From the NCBI GenBank assembly GCA_964445105.1, contig CAYUJS010000013.1:1-40857 (forward strand): DNA of 40,857 bases, read 5' to 3'. This DNA comes from CAWBNS01 sp964445105. GTDB lineage: Bacteria; Chlamydiota; Chlamydiia; Chlamydiales; JAJFMA01. How positions within the stretch are numbered: position 1 is the first letter of the stretch; each line of letters begins with the position of its first letter. Of this stretch, positions 17,489 to 26,553 are shown in pieces. The position numbers and the translations under genes are program-made. The notes under the pieces are model-generated. The model saw only the letters and a list, made by a program, of their open reading frames with translations, was not told the origin of the DNA and ran no database searches.

Positions 17489-17948
17489 CGACTGTGCCCT
17501 CTGGGGCGGATTGTTTTTTTTCGCGCTGTACGAATAGCTGAAAGGTATAGGTCAGTTTTTTTTCTTTTTTCAGGGCAGGCTCAAACACGTACTGGATTTG
17601 CAGTAGATGAAAGGGCTTGGACTCATCGAGCGCCCCGCCTGCTGGGGCCAGGTGGGTAATAACGTAGGAGCCCTGATAGCCTAGGCGCTGCACAGCTTCT
17701 GAGGTAACGAGGACTGAACGCGGCGAGCTAACGGCCTCCCAGCCGATTTTCTGATTGTAAAAATCGCTAACGAGTAACTCAGCAAATAGCTGATTGACCA
17801 CGCGGTCGAGCTGTACCTCGCGGGTGAATGTATGCTCGCTCTGAATCATGGCGATATGCGGCTGTAGCAGGGGTAAAATACAAAGTAGCACGGCCGATAA
17901 CGCGATGAGCACCTCTATGAGGAGCATATGGCGCTTACTCCGGCGCAT
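17481..17948 (-). CDS. Pseudopilin-like protein (GspI-like) of type II secretion
   Basis: A 155-residue protein starting MRRSKRHMLLIEVLIALSAV, a prepilin-like leader with Glu+5 and a membrane helix, but with His in place of the -1 Gly. Short length and place in the operon fit a minor pseudopilin of GspI type, known in this locus as CT567 in C. trachomatis. It overlaps the upstream gene by 14 bases and the downstream one by 8, so translation is coupled. Confidence 0.7.
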   Translation of the reverse strand: MRRSKRHMLLIEVLIALSAVLLCILPLLQPHIAMIQSEHTFTREVQLDRVVNQLFAELLVSDFYNQKIGWEAVSSPRSVLVTSEAVQRLGYQGSYVITHLAPAGGALDESKPFHLLQIQYVFEPALKKEKKLTYTFQLFVQREKKQSAPEGTVDG

Positions 17949-18579
17949 TTTGTCTCTGCTCGCGTTCAGCGACTTCCAGTGGGTAGAGCCGCTCTGACAG
18001 GTTCGACGCGATTTCGTCTTTGGTGGCCTGCGGCGCGTATTTGATGGCTTTAGGATAGCCCACCAGCGCGATATAGCGCGTAAGACCAGGCTTGCCGGAT
18101 GAAAGCATCAAGTTTCCAGCTGACATGCGCGTGCCGCGCGACATGAAAAGGAGGTTTATTTTACCCGTTTGGGAAGCACCAAGGCTATCTGTGAAAGCAA
18201 AGGTGTCTATGCCAGCGATAGTAATTGGCCTTGTGACAGAACTAAGAGCCGGCCCGAGCGGACCTGTATCCACTTGCATATGAAAGCTAACTGCGCCTGG
18301 CTGCTGCTCTAAAACGACCGTCACATCAAGGCCGAAGATGATCATGATGTCTTGGGCAAGCTGCAGCCGATCGACAAGAAAAGCCGTGCCTGCACGGAAG
18401 CGCTCCTGTCGGACCAGACTGCTCAGATTGATGCCCACAACTCCTACGATCATGCTGAGGATAACCATAACGATCAAAAGCTCCATCAGGGTGATGTAGC
18501 GACGTTGCATGGACTGAAAGGGGAGCAAAACAACGCTTAGCGCCGCTTGGCCTCTCTTGCGGATACTTTCGCCCCTCAT
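17935..18579 (-). CDS. Pseudopilin-like protein (GspH-like) of type II secretion
   Basis: A protein of 214 residues if it starts at 18579, where AAGGA stands about 6 bases ahead of the ATG, or 191 residues if it starts at the inner ATG at 18510 (MQRRYITLMELL), which has the more usual short prepilin leader but no visible ribosome binding site. The helix YITLMELLIVMVILSMIVG has Glu+5 but Tyr in place of the -1 Gly. A C-terminal domain of about 150 residues fits a minor pseudopilin. The position matches CT568 of C. trachomatis. Confidence 0.7.
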   Translation of the reverse strand: MRGESIRKRGQAALSVVLLPFQSMQRRYITLMELLIVMVILSMIVGVVGINLSSLVRQERFRAGTAFLVDRLQLAQDIMIIFGLDVTVVLEQQPGAVSFHMQVDTGPLGPALSSVTRPITIAGIDTFAFTDSLGASQTGKINLLFMSRGTRMSAGNLMLSSGKPGLTRYIALVGYPKAIKYAPQATKDEIASNLSERLYPLEVAEREQRQNAPE

Positions 18580-18612
18580 CCTTTATCCTTAACGATATTA
18601 CCAATATGGATG

Positions 18613-18996
18613 TTATTTCTTTCTGTTCTGGTAGGCTTCTAGATTTTTAGAACGGACGATGACTCTGCTGGTACCGTCTTCTTGCGACTCCACCTTAACT
18701 TCATATTTGTCACCCCATCCATCGTAAACGATCTTATCCGCATCCTTCACCAGTGGAGAAGATTTAACGATCTCTTCCCACTTTTGAGAGATCTCGTCAA
18801 TATCGCCGGGGGTTTCGGAAATAGCTAAAGTGAGAATCGTCTGAATTTTATCTATGGTGGTTTTGGTCTGGAAAGCGCGGCCTTCATCGAGAGAGCCTTG
18901 GTAGTTGATAGCGATGACAGCGGTGATCATAGAGATGAGAATCATCACAATCATGATTTCAATCAGCGTGATGTAGCGTTTGGTGAGGCTATGCAT
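18613..18996 (-). CDS. gspG: Major pseudopilin GspG
   Basis: A 127-residue protein with the GspG layout: a short basic leader, KRYITLIEIMIVMILISMIT with Glu+5 and the hydrophobic helix, then a small globular domain with YDGWGDKYEV, which matches the conserved GspG C-terminal DPWGxxY segment. It polymerises into the periplasmic pseudopilus that pushes substrates through the secretin. The residue before the expected cleavage point is Tyr, not Gly. AAAGGAG stands 8 bases before the ATG, and gspF ends 17 bases upstream. Confidence 0.88.
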   Translation of the reverse strand: MHSLTKRYITLIEIMIVMILISMITAVIAINYQGSLDEGRAFQTKTTIDKIQTILTLAISETPGDIDEISQKWEEIVKSSPLVKDADKIVYDGWGDKYEVKVESQEDGTSRVIVRSKNLEAYQNRKK

Positions 18997-19013
18997 GTGC
19001 TTTTCTCCTTTAG

Positions 19014-20201
19014 TTATTGCGCGGTCAAGGACGCGACATCAGTAAGCGGCAGCAAAATCGCCACCATGACCATTCCTATAATACCACCCATGAACATCAA
19101 AATCACGGGTTGTGCAAACGAGACGATATTTTCGAGGGATTTTTCTAATTCGCCTTCGTACATATCAGCTATGCGTTTGAGCATAGAGACGGCGGTGCCC
19201 GACTCCTCACCCACCGCTAGCATGCGAGAGACCATGGGGGGAATGATGTCGGCTTTGATGAGCTCTCTGCTGAGGGTGCTTCCGGCAAGGATGCGCTCTT
19301 CGGCGTCAGAGATGACTTTTTCCAAGACGACGTTACCCATGGTCTCGCGCGAAATACGCAAAGATTCGATCAGTGGCAACCCTCCCTCCTGCAAGGTGCC
19401 AAGAGTGCGGCAAAAGCGCGCAAGCGCAGCTTGGACTGTTAACGTGCGGATGAAAGGCAGTTTAGTGGTCGCTTTCTGCAGCCAGATCCTGCCTTGGCGA
19501 GATCTAAAAAAATAGACCAAGCTACTGACACAAAGGGCGCAGGCGGGGATGTATAGCCACCAATAGCTACGAAAGAAAAAGCTGGCTTCAAGCACAATGC
19601 GGGTAAAACGGTTAAGCTCACGGCCTTCAAAAATTCCTTGGATGGATGGAACAACAAACCCCAGCAGCATGGCTATGACGAGCAGGGAGAAGCTGGCGAG
19701 AACGGCCGGGTAGATCATGGCTGTTTGGATCTGGCCGCGCAAGACTTGCCGTTTCTCAATCCATTCGGAAAGGCGCTGCAGAACCACGCCCATGGCGCCG
19801 GCGGCTTCACCGGCGGCCACCATACCGCGGTAAAGATCGCCAAAAGAATCGGGGAAGGCGGCCATCGCTTGGGACAGAGGGGTGCCGGATTTTACCTGAT
19901 TGGCCAGACTCTGAATAATGCGGTGAGGCGCTTGGCCGCGGTAGGTCTCTTCCATAGCCATCAAAGTTTCGTACAGGGGAACGCCAGCGTTAATTAGCTG
20001 CGCCATCTGTATGGTAAAGAGCATCAGCGTTTCGTTTGTTAAATTTTCTTTGCGACTCATCCCCCTGCGAACGGTAAGGCTAGTGACCATTAGGCCTTGA
20101 GCGCGTAGGCGATCTTTGGCCTCGGGCTCGTTGTTGGCTTCGATGACGCCTTGCTGTTTCTGGCCCTTAGAATCCAGCGCATGAAATTTATAGATGGTCA
20201 T
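19014..20201 (-). CDS. gspF: Type II secretion inner-membrane platform protein GspF
   Basis: A 395-residue polytopic protein of normal family length. It starts MTIYKFHALDSKGQKQQGVIEA, the typical GspF/PilC opening, and has two cytoplasmic T2SSF domains (about 65-190 and 270-390) separated by membrane spans, with PLYETL, GEESG and a final span FMGGIIGMVMVAILLPL. It anchors the ATPase GspE to the membrane. The ribosome binding site GGAGG lies inside the end of gspE, 3 bases upstream. Confidence 0.92.
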   Translation of the reverse strand: MTIYKFHALDSKGQKQQGVIEANNEPEAKDRLRAQGLMVTSLTVRRGMSRKENLTNETLMLFTIQMAQLINAGVPLYETLMAMEETYRGQAPHRIIQSLANQVKSGTPLSQAMAAFPDSFGDLYRGMVAAGEAAGAMGVVLQRLSEWIEKRQVLRGQIQTAMIYPAVLASFSLLVIAMLLGFVVPSIQGIFEGRELNRFTRIVLEASFFFRSYWWLYIPACALCVSSLVYFFRSRQGRIWLQKATTKLPFIRTLTVQAALARFCRTLGTLQEGGLPLIESLRISRETMGNVVLEKVISDAEERILAGSTLSRELIKADIIPPMVSRMLAVGEESGTAVSMLKRIADMYEGELEKSLENIVSFAQPVILMFMGGIIGMVMVAILLPLTDVASLTAQ

Positions 20202-20203
20202 CC

Positions 20204-21844
20204 CTAATCCTCCAAACCGCGCGTGACACGCATGATTTCTGCGACAGTAGTGATACCTTTTCTAACGAGCTCGTTTCCGTGCTGACGTAGCGTGACCATG
20301 CCGTTTTGTAGGACTATTTCGCGTAATTTAGTCGCATCTGGGCTGATGACAATTTGGCGACGCACGGCGTTGTTGACCGTCATAAGCTCGTACACACCGT
20401 GTCGTCCCTTGTAACCGGTGTTAAAACAAACGTCGCACCCTTTGCCATGGTAAACATAGTTATCTTCAAGCAAGGCAGGATCCAAGCCGAGGCTTTTAAG
20501 GTCATGCTCCGAGACTTTGATGGGCTCTTTACAGCTGGCGCAAATGGTCCTCACTAATCGTTGGGCGATTACGCCCATCAAACAAGAGGAAATCAAATAA
20601 GGCTCTACGCCCATGTCTACAAGCCTTGTGATAGCCGAGGGGGCGTCATTGGTGTGCAAGGTGCTGAGTACCAGGTGGCCTGTCAATGCCGCCTGCACCG
20701 CGATTTCGGCGGTTTCGACATCGCGGATCTCTCCAACCATGACGACATCGGGATCTTGGCGTAAAATATGGCGCAGGCCGCGCGCAAAGTCTAAGTTAAT
20801 GTTGTGTCTCACGCCGATCTGTGCGATCCCCCGCAGGTTATACTCTACGGGGTCCTCGATAGTCATGATATTGATTTGGTCGTCGTATAGGTCTGAAAGT
20901 GCACTGTAAAGGGTGGTTGTCTTGCCGCTACCAGTTGGGCCTGTGACAAGCACGACACCCTCGGGCAAAGCAATTAGACGGCGAAACTCCTCAAACATGG
21001 CTGGGAGCATCCCAAGGCGCTCTAGGCCAAGCATGACGTTGCCTTTATCCAGAACGCGCAGCACGATGCGCTCGCCGCCCGACACGGGTACGGTACTGAC
21101 GCGAAAATCGATCTCACGACGGCCCATGCGGAGTTTTATGCGTCCATCCTGAGGCAGGCGCCTCTCTGCAATATCTACCTTAGACATCACCTTAATGCGG
21201 GTGAGTAGCTGCTGCTGGTACTCCTGGGCAGGAGAGTGGCGATTTTGGAGCACACCATCGATGCGATAGCGGACGCGTAGGCCGCCATCGACTGGTTCGA
21301 AATGCACGTCTGAAGCGCGCTGCTGGATGGCTTCAGTCAAAATAAGGTTGAGAAGTTTAATAACCGGGGGCTGGTCCCGCGTGTCGTCTAGCAGGTCAAA
21401 CACCTCGACCTCTTCGTCGCTGCCATCCTCTCCTTTAGATCCGAGGTCGTGAATCAGTTTTGAAGCTTCGCCTGTCTCTTTATTGTAGCAGTCATTGATG
21501 GCATTAAGAATGGTTTCCTTGTTGCAATAGACGGCGCGGATGTCCAGGTCTAACATATGTCTGATATCTTCGATCGGGCTTAGATTCAGCGGATCGGATA
21601 CAGCTACGGTAAGGAGTTTGTTGTGCAGTTCGAGCGGGAGTAGAGTGTGGCGTTTAACGAAAGCATAGGGAACTTTTTGGTAGATTTCTTTGGGCAGACG
21701 AAAGCCAGAAAGATCGCGGTAAGTGGGCATACCAAACTGGTCAGCCAATGCGCTATTGATGTCGTCTCCGCCGATAAGGCCCTGACGGATTAGTTCTTCG
21801 CTTAAAGGATTCGGAGGGTTATTGTCCGCGTCTGTGGGTTCCAC
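20204..21844 (-). CDS. gspE: Type II secretion ATPase GspE
   Basis: A 546-residue cytoplasmic ATPase that powers pseudopilus assembly. Residues 15-125 form the N1E/T2SSE_N domain. The ATPase core has Walker A GPTGSGKT (302-309), the Asp box (EDPVEY), a Walker B region PDVVMVGEIRD (365-375) and the His box TGHLVLSTLHTND. The zinc-binding cysteine pairs CASC and CDVC are both present. The start codon is GTG at 21844 with AGGGGG about 6 bases upstream; it overlaps the end of gspD by 26 bases. Confidence 0.94.
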   Translation of the reverse strand: MEPTDADNNPPNPLSEELIRQGLIGGDDINSALADQFGMPTYRDLSGFRLPKEIYQKVPYAFVKRHTLLPLELHNKLLTVAVSDPLNLSPIEDIRHMLDLDIRAVYCNKETILNAINDCYNKETGEASKLIHDLGSKGEDGSDEEVEVFDLLDDTRDQPPVIKLLNLILTEAIQQRASDVHFEPVDGGLRVRYRIDGVLQNRHSPAQEYQQQLLTRIKVMSKVDIAERRLPQDGRIKLRMGRREIDFRVSTVPVSGGERIVLRVLDKGNVMLGLERLGMLPAMFEEFRRLIALPEGVVLVTGPTGSGKTTTLYSALSDLYDDQINIMTIEDPVEYNLRGIAQIGVRHNINLDFARGLRHILRQDPDVVMVGEIRDVETAEIAVQAALTGHLVLSTLHTNDAPSAITRLVDMGVEPYLISSCLMGVIAQRLVRTICASCKEPIKVSEHDLKSLGLDPALLEDNYVYHGKGCDVCFNTGYKGRHGVYELMTVNNAVRRQIVISPDATKLREIVLQNGMVTLRQHGNELVRKGITTVAEIMRVTRGLED

Positions 21845-24530
21845 AGCAGCCCCCTTGTTCGCTCACTGCATCATAGCGCATGTCCAAAAAGAGGGGCTCC
21901 CATTGCGTGTGCTCGCGCTTGCCGGGGCAAGTATCGTTGCCAAAGCGGATGCAGCGATCTTTTTCTCGCCCACAAATCATATCGAGACTGCGCGCAAAGC
22001 AGTGTTCTTTTGCGCGGGAACGAGCGCTTTCTAAGCTACACATAAAGTAGGGAATATCCCCGGGGCGCCGAACGAGTTGTTGTTGTTTGATTTTTTCGAA
22101 ACCATCGCAGGGATCATAGAGAATAGTCGGCGTGATAAAAATGAACATTTCGGTAGTCGTATCTTGTGAGTTGGTGTTACTGAAAAGTTTACCAAAGCAA
22201 GGGATCTCGCCTAACACGGGGATGTAATCTCGCGAATCAGTGATGTTCTTTTTACGTAGCCCGCCCATGATGACGGTCTGGCCATCAGCTACACGCACCT
22301 GGTTTTGCACCTTACGACGGGTAACGACAGGACGGTTGACACTTGAAGCTTGCTGGGTATCAAAAACGAGCTGATTTTCCAGCGTGATGTAGTCAGGTGA
22401 ATCATCCCACATAGATTCGAGGTCATCCCCTTTGGTGTGAATCGTAGGTGTGATGACAATGTTGGTACCATATTGAGCGCGTGTAAACGCATCCTTAGCA
22501 ACGACGCTGCCCGGCCCGCTGCCACCTGTAGAGACCTGTACAACGCCAGTATCGATGGATTGCTCATCAAGGATTGAAATTGAGGCAGGCACCTGATTGA
22601 GGGTCACGACTGATGGATTGGCGTTAATGATGATGTCGTCCTGGTGCATTAGGAAACGATAGGCCCAATCAAAAGCCGGCATACCATGGCCGCGCACGCG
22701 ACTGACAAAAAACTGCAAAACGCCCGTAGCAGCGCTGCAGATAGGGCCGCAAGGAGCATCGGTAGACCCATCGTTGTTAAAGGTGAGGGCTTGCAGCTGA
22801 TGATTAGAAGCAGCTCCGCCGATACGCAACAGATTCATGCCGTAGTCGCTGGCATTATTGATTGATTTTTCAAACAGCAAGACATCGAGCTGCACCATTT
22901 TAGGCGGTAGGTCGACCTTCTTAAGCAGGTCTTTAAGCCGGGGCAACAAACCTGGGTCTACCACCATCACGATATTGGAGCTTTTTGGGTCTACTAGGAA
23001 ATTATCGCGACCTTTATTTATCTCTCTGTTTTTGGGTTTATCTAATAAGACCGGTGCTGGGTTGATGGCCACTGCACCGGACTGGTAGAAACCTGTCGTA
23101 TCATCCACCGTAGAGGGCGCAGTGGGGAATGCTTGCGTGTAGATAGAGTCTGAGCTGGGCGGGTAATCTGGGCGCGACTGCGGATTTTGCGCCGAAATCA
23201 AGTTAGCGCGTTGTTCAGAACCCAAACGCTGCAATGCGCCTTTGGCACTCCTGGGGCCTTGCTCTTCGCGATTTGTATTCACGTTTTCCGCCACCAGAAG
23301 TTGGTAGATCTGAGAAAGCAGCTTACCTAGGTCTTCTGGATCTGAGTGCTTGGCCCTGTAAGTGAAGACGATTTTTGAACGAGCAGCTCCCACCTGGCCC
23401 TCGACTTCTGCGATAATGCCCTCAGCTTTTTGAATCTCTTCTTTCGTACCAATCAAAAACACTGCTTGTGCCACATCTGTGAGTGGAATAACCCGTAAAC
23501 CGTAGTTATCTGTTTTCTTGCTAGCAGTCGTTACAACCACACCTTTGTTTCCGCTCTTGCTGCTTCTGTTCCCCTCGACAACCGTTTGTACGGCTGCTTG
23601 CTCTTCAGCCGCGAACTGGGCAAACATAGCGTTAAGAATATCGGCCATCTCTTTAGCAGCGACTTTATTCATCGGCATCAGTTTGTAATCGGTGTCACCT
23701 CGGCTTGCCGCGGCAAAGTCATAAAGCTTTAGTAGCTCCTTCAGCTCTCCCACAGGCGCGACTATCAGCATATCGCGTCCAACCACGCTGATGGCTGTTG
23801 TATTGGGGTTGGTGAACTTTTCCAGAAAATAGGCGACGCGACGCACTTCAGAAGGTGCTGGCTCTATGACGAACCCAACGCGCGACTCTTTGGGCAGTAG
23901 CTCCAGATCTTCGCGTCGATTGGTGATCAGCTGCATGCCAGTGCCCTGGCTATCTCTAGTCAGGACGAGCTGCCTTAAGTAGGGATTTAGCTGATGGACG
24001 GCGATGCCGTGTTGCAATAAAATCATCTCCAACATCTGCGTCCAGAGAGCCCTGGGGATGGGCATGGAAGAGGCGATGCTAACTTTTTTTGCACCGATCT
24101 CAGGAGGGATTACGTACACATACTCTTGAGAGCCGTAGTCAATGACTAGTTGCTCGATAGTGGTCGCAGGCTGCTTCCAGAGGGCATACCCCTCACCCTG
24201 GTTAGCCTCTGTGGCAGCTTCGCGCCAGGTGACTTCAATCTCGCTGATTTCGGTTTTGAGATGATTGATGCGGTCACGCAGCTGGAGAAAATGTGCTTCT
24301 GGTGACTGCTGCCCATGCAGCAGCCTCACTTCGGCATAAAGCCTCTGCAGCTCGGTCTGCTTTTGCGTAAGCTGCCGATTCACTTTTGCCAGCAGTTGTT
24401 GCGTAAATTTATCTATGCCTGCAGTACCTGGCGAAATGCCGGCTTTTTTTTCGGCGATTGTTTGTCCGCTTAGAGATACTGTCCAAAAGAGGCTGAAACA
24501 GGCTACAGCTAACGGCAGACCCCTAATCAT
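21819..24530 (-). CDS. gspD: Type II secretion outer-membrane secretin GspD
   Basis: A 903-residue secretin that forms the outer-membrane exit channel. The first 22 or so residues look like a signal peptide. Next comes a helical, Gln-rich stretch (about 35-95), then N-type ring domains (VGFVIEPAPSEVRRVAYFLEKF; YKLMPMNKVAAKEMADIL), a linker with low complexity, and the secretin core with VPVLGEIPCFGKLFSN (near 770-788) and the final strand FIFITPTIL. About 100 residues follow the core and contain eight or more cysteines, unusual for a secretin and reminiscent of the disulfide-rich chlamydial envelope. It starts inside the stop of the preceding gene (TAATG). Confidence 0.92.
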   Translation of the reverse strand: MIRGLPLAVACFSLFWTVSLSGQTIAEKKAGISPGTAGIDKFTQQLLAKVNRQLTQKQTELQRLYAEVRLLHGQQSPEAHFLQLRDRINHLKTEISEIEVTWREAATEANQGEGYALWKQPATTIEQLVIDYGSQEYVYVIPPEIGAKKVSIASSMPIPRALWTQMLEMILLQHGIAVHQLNPYLRQLVLTRDSQGTGMQLITNRREDLELLPKESRVGFVIEPAPSEVRRVAYFLEKFTNPNTTAISVVGRDMLIVAPVGELKELLKLYDFAAASRGDTDYKLMPMNKVAAKEMADILNAMFAQFAAEEQAAVQTVVEGNRSSKSGNKGVVVTTASKKTDNYGLRVIPLTDVAQAVFLIGTKEEIQKAEGIIAEVEGQVGAARSKIVFTYRAKHSDPEDLGKLLSQIYQLLVAENVNTNREEQGPRSAKGALQRLGSEQRANLISAQNPQSRPDYPPSSDSIYTQAFPTAPSTVDDTTGFYQSGAVAINPAPVLLDKPKNREINKGRDNFLVDPKSSNIVMVVDPGLLPRLKDLLKKVDLPPKMVQLDVLLFEKSINNASDYGMNLLRIGGAASNHQLQALTFNNDGSTDAPCGPICSAATGVLQFFVSRVRGHGMPAFDWAYRFLMHQDDIIINANPSVVTLNQVPASISILDEQSIDTGVVQVSTGGSGPGSVVAKDAFTRAQYGTNIVITPTIHTKGDDLESMWDDSPDYITLENQLVFDTQQASSVNRPVVTRRKVQNQVRVADGQTVIMGGLRKKNITDSRDYIPVLGEIPCFGKLFSNTNSQDTTTEMFIFITPTILYDPCDGFEKIKQQQLVRRPGDIPYFMCSLESARSRAKEHCFARSLDMICGREKDRCIRFGNDTCPGKREHTQWEPLFLDMRYDAVSEQGGCCGTHRRGQ

Positions 24531-25987
24531 TACTGAACCCCAACGTTTAGTTCGCGCATCATCTGCTCTCGTAGCTCATTTTTTAGGCGACCAAGAAGCT
24601 CTACATCAATCTCTTCTTTGCTCTCCTGTTGAGACGCCTCACGAGCAGGTCTTTCTTCAAAAAACATCGGCAGCTCCTCTTTATCTTGTCCGGGCTGCTC
24701 TTCGTCTATGCTCGGTGCCATCAAACTACTTTGCTGATCCAGCGGATACAGTACGACCTCTACCTTCGTGCGTTGCGGGCTATAAAAAGAGGCTTGTAAC
24801 ATCTGCTTGTCGTCTTTTTTGACCATACCGTCAAGTACAAACAAAGTACCAGCGATCTTACGATCGACATAAGCGTCTATATCCTCAGGTGTCGCAACGG
24901 GTTTCCACCCCTTTTCGAGGAGTACCAGCCAGTCGAAAGGACGAAGGGTGAGTCGCTCTTTTCTTACCTCGAATACATATTGAGAAAGAGTGCGAGCAGA
25001 AACGAAGTGAAATTCTTTTGTAACGGCTTGTGGCGTCCAAGGCTCGGTCGCTTTAATCAGATTCAGTGCAACGCGGCCCTTGCCACCGACATCCCAAAGC
25101 TGAAGACGCATGAGCCGATCATCGATTTTTTTGACGCACATGAGAGGATATTGCCTGGATTGGAGATCGACTTTAGTAACCAGCCAGCGATGACCATCCC
25201 AGACCAGACAATCGCCCTCGCTAACATACACGGCATATTTATCCTCTTTTTCTCCAAATTCGACGCGCTCTTTGCCGACCAAGTCTTTGTATTCGTTGCC
25301 GCCGTGCTTATTAATCAGTAGATCTTGACCCAACCAGCGAGCCTTTTGTCGTGCTAACAGGGTGCCGTCGACACGTTGCTTGCCTATTTCCCACTTTCCC
25401 CCTTCCGCGCGCGCGTAGTCACTTAGGGCCACCGTAAACTCGCCGTTGGCACTCGGCTGGCTAATAACCTGCCCTCCTTCGTCGACCATCCTGACAAGCA
25501 CCGTTGCTTTGTTATCGCCGGGCTGGCCCTCAACCCAAAGCTTTGTAGGCTGGTTATCTAGGCTGAAGACATACCGGCCGCCCTGACCGCGTTTGCGATC
25601 AAATAGTAAATAGAGAGGCTCACTGGGGGCAATAATTCCCATTTGGTCCACATCTTTTAAACCGAAATGCATGAGGTTTTGTTTGGAAGCAATATCGGGG
25701 CGATCGTTACTGCCGAAATAGCTTAAAAAAGGCCTGAGGTCTGGTAAAGACACTGTCGGCGCCACAAAAGTGGTTTCCAGAACAGTCCCGCTGATGGCGG
25801 CATACTGCTCCGGCGTAAGATGAAAGCCGAGCGCTGGCAGCTGATTCGTTTGGCTTCCTTTTTCAGGTAAAACAGGGGCTTGGACAGCGGACGGCAAAAA
25901 TATTAACAGCCAAAACACCCTTAGAGCCAACAAAATAGCGACCGCTAGGAGCGCGTAATTGGCGTAAACAACCGCTTTCTTCAACAT
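24530..25987 (-). CDS. Inner-membrane protein at the head of the type II secretion operon
   Basis: A 485-residue protein with one N-terminal membrane span (about residues 9-33) and a large periplasmic part, ending in a charged, probably coiled-coil tail (EEIDVELLGRLKNELREQMM). Its place directly before gspD, with a one-base stop/start overlap (TAATG), matches C. trachomatis CT573. GspC, which links the inner-membrane platform to the secretin, normally sits here; this protein could fill that role, but I see no GspC sequence motif. An alternative TTG start 9 bases upstream is possible. It is the first gene of the operon that ends at 15920. Confidence 0.7.
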   Translation of the reverse strand: MLKKAVVYANYALLAVAILLALRVFWLLIFLPSAVQAPVLPEKGSQTNQLPALGFHLTPEQYAAISGTVLETTFVAPTVSLPDLRPFLSYFGSNDRPDIASKQNLMHFGLKDVDQMGIIAPSEPLYLLFDRKRGQGGRYVFSLDNQPTKLWVEGQPGDNKATVLVRMVDEGGQVISQPSANGEFTVALSDYARAEGGKWEIGKQRVDGTLLARQKARWLGQDLLINKHGGNEYKDLVGKERVEFGEKEDKYAVYVSEGDCLVWDGHRWLVTKVDLQSRQYPLMCVKKIDDRLMRLQLWDVGGKGRVALNLIKATEPWTPQAVTKEFHFVSARTLSQYVFEVRKERLTLRPFDWLVLLEKGWKPVATPEDIDAYVDRKIAGTLFVLDGMVKKDDKQMLQASFYSPQRTKVEVVLYPLDQQSSLMAPSIDEEQPGQDKEELPMFFEERPAREASQQESKEEIDVELLGRLKNELREQMMRELNVGVQ

Positions 25988-26040
25988 CCAAAACAATCCG
26001 AAAAACGCAGGAAAATGCCAGATTCAAGTATGCTTCAATT

Positions 26041-26099
26041 TATGGCAAGACGAAACTACCCCTACACTTTAAACTGCGCGATAACTATTTCTTGCCATA
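26041..26099. promoter_or_regulatory. 10-bp perfect inverted repeat in a divergent intergenic region
   Basis: TATGGCAAGA (26041-26050) and TCTTGCCATA (26090-26099) are exact reverse complements separated by 39 bases. They lie in the 164-base gap between the type II secretion operon (minus) and the small membrane protein gene (plus). The arms could be paired operator half-sites or a stem in RNA. Confidence 0.45.
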
Positions 26100-26151
26100 T
26101 TAGCTGATCACATGCACCTTGAAAGCTTAATGAGCAATTTGGAGGTACAAC

Positions 26152-26553
26152 ATGCCAAAGAAAGACGATTCAAATAAGAAGGTGGCATCAGATTTAGCGA
26201 ATAGAGCCCAAGCAGCATTGGCAAATGCTTGGGACTACGCCGGCAAGCTACAAAAAGAGACGCTCGTGTACATTTTTCTCATAGTAGGCGTACTGCTCTT
26301 TTTCATCAGCCCGGTTTTTGGGGGTGCCATCGTAGGAGCGGTTGTAGGGGTCACCTTTGCTGATCAAATCACCGCAGCGATTAAAGTAGCGAAAAGCTAT
26401 TTCCAAGATGAGCAATTAACCAGAACGGTGGTTTTTTTGAGTCTACTGCTACTGCTCGTTTACGCCCTACCCACTCTTTTTCTGGGCACTATTTCAGGAG
26501 TCGGGGTGCTCGCTCTGCTAAAAGCCGATCTGCAAAAGAAAAGGCCAAAATAG
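26152..26553 (+). CDS. Small conserved-looking membrane protein of unknown function
   Basis: A 133-residue protein: a basic/polar N-terminus with a short amphipathic helix (about 10-35), two hydrophobic spans separated by a Gly-rich turn (TLVYIFLIVGVLLFFISPVF, then GGAIVGAVVGVTFA), a charged cytoplasmic loop, two more spans (about 96-125) and a lysine-rich end. GGAGG stands 6 bases before the ATG, an excellent ribosome binding site. I recognise no family. Confidence 0.75.
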   Translation: MPKKDDSNKKVASDLANRAQAALANAWDYAGKLQKETLVYIFLIVGVLLFFISPVFGGAIVGAVVGVTFADQITAAIKVAKSYFQDEQLTRTVVFLSLLLLLVYALPTLFLGTISGVGVLALLKADLQKKRPK

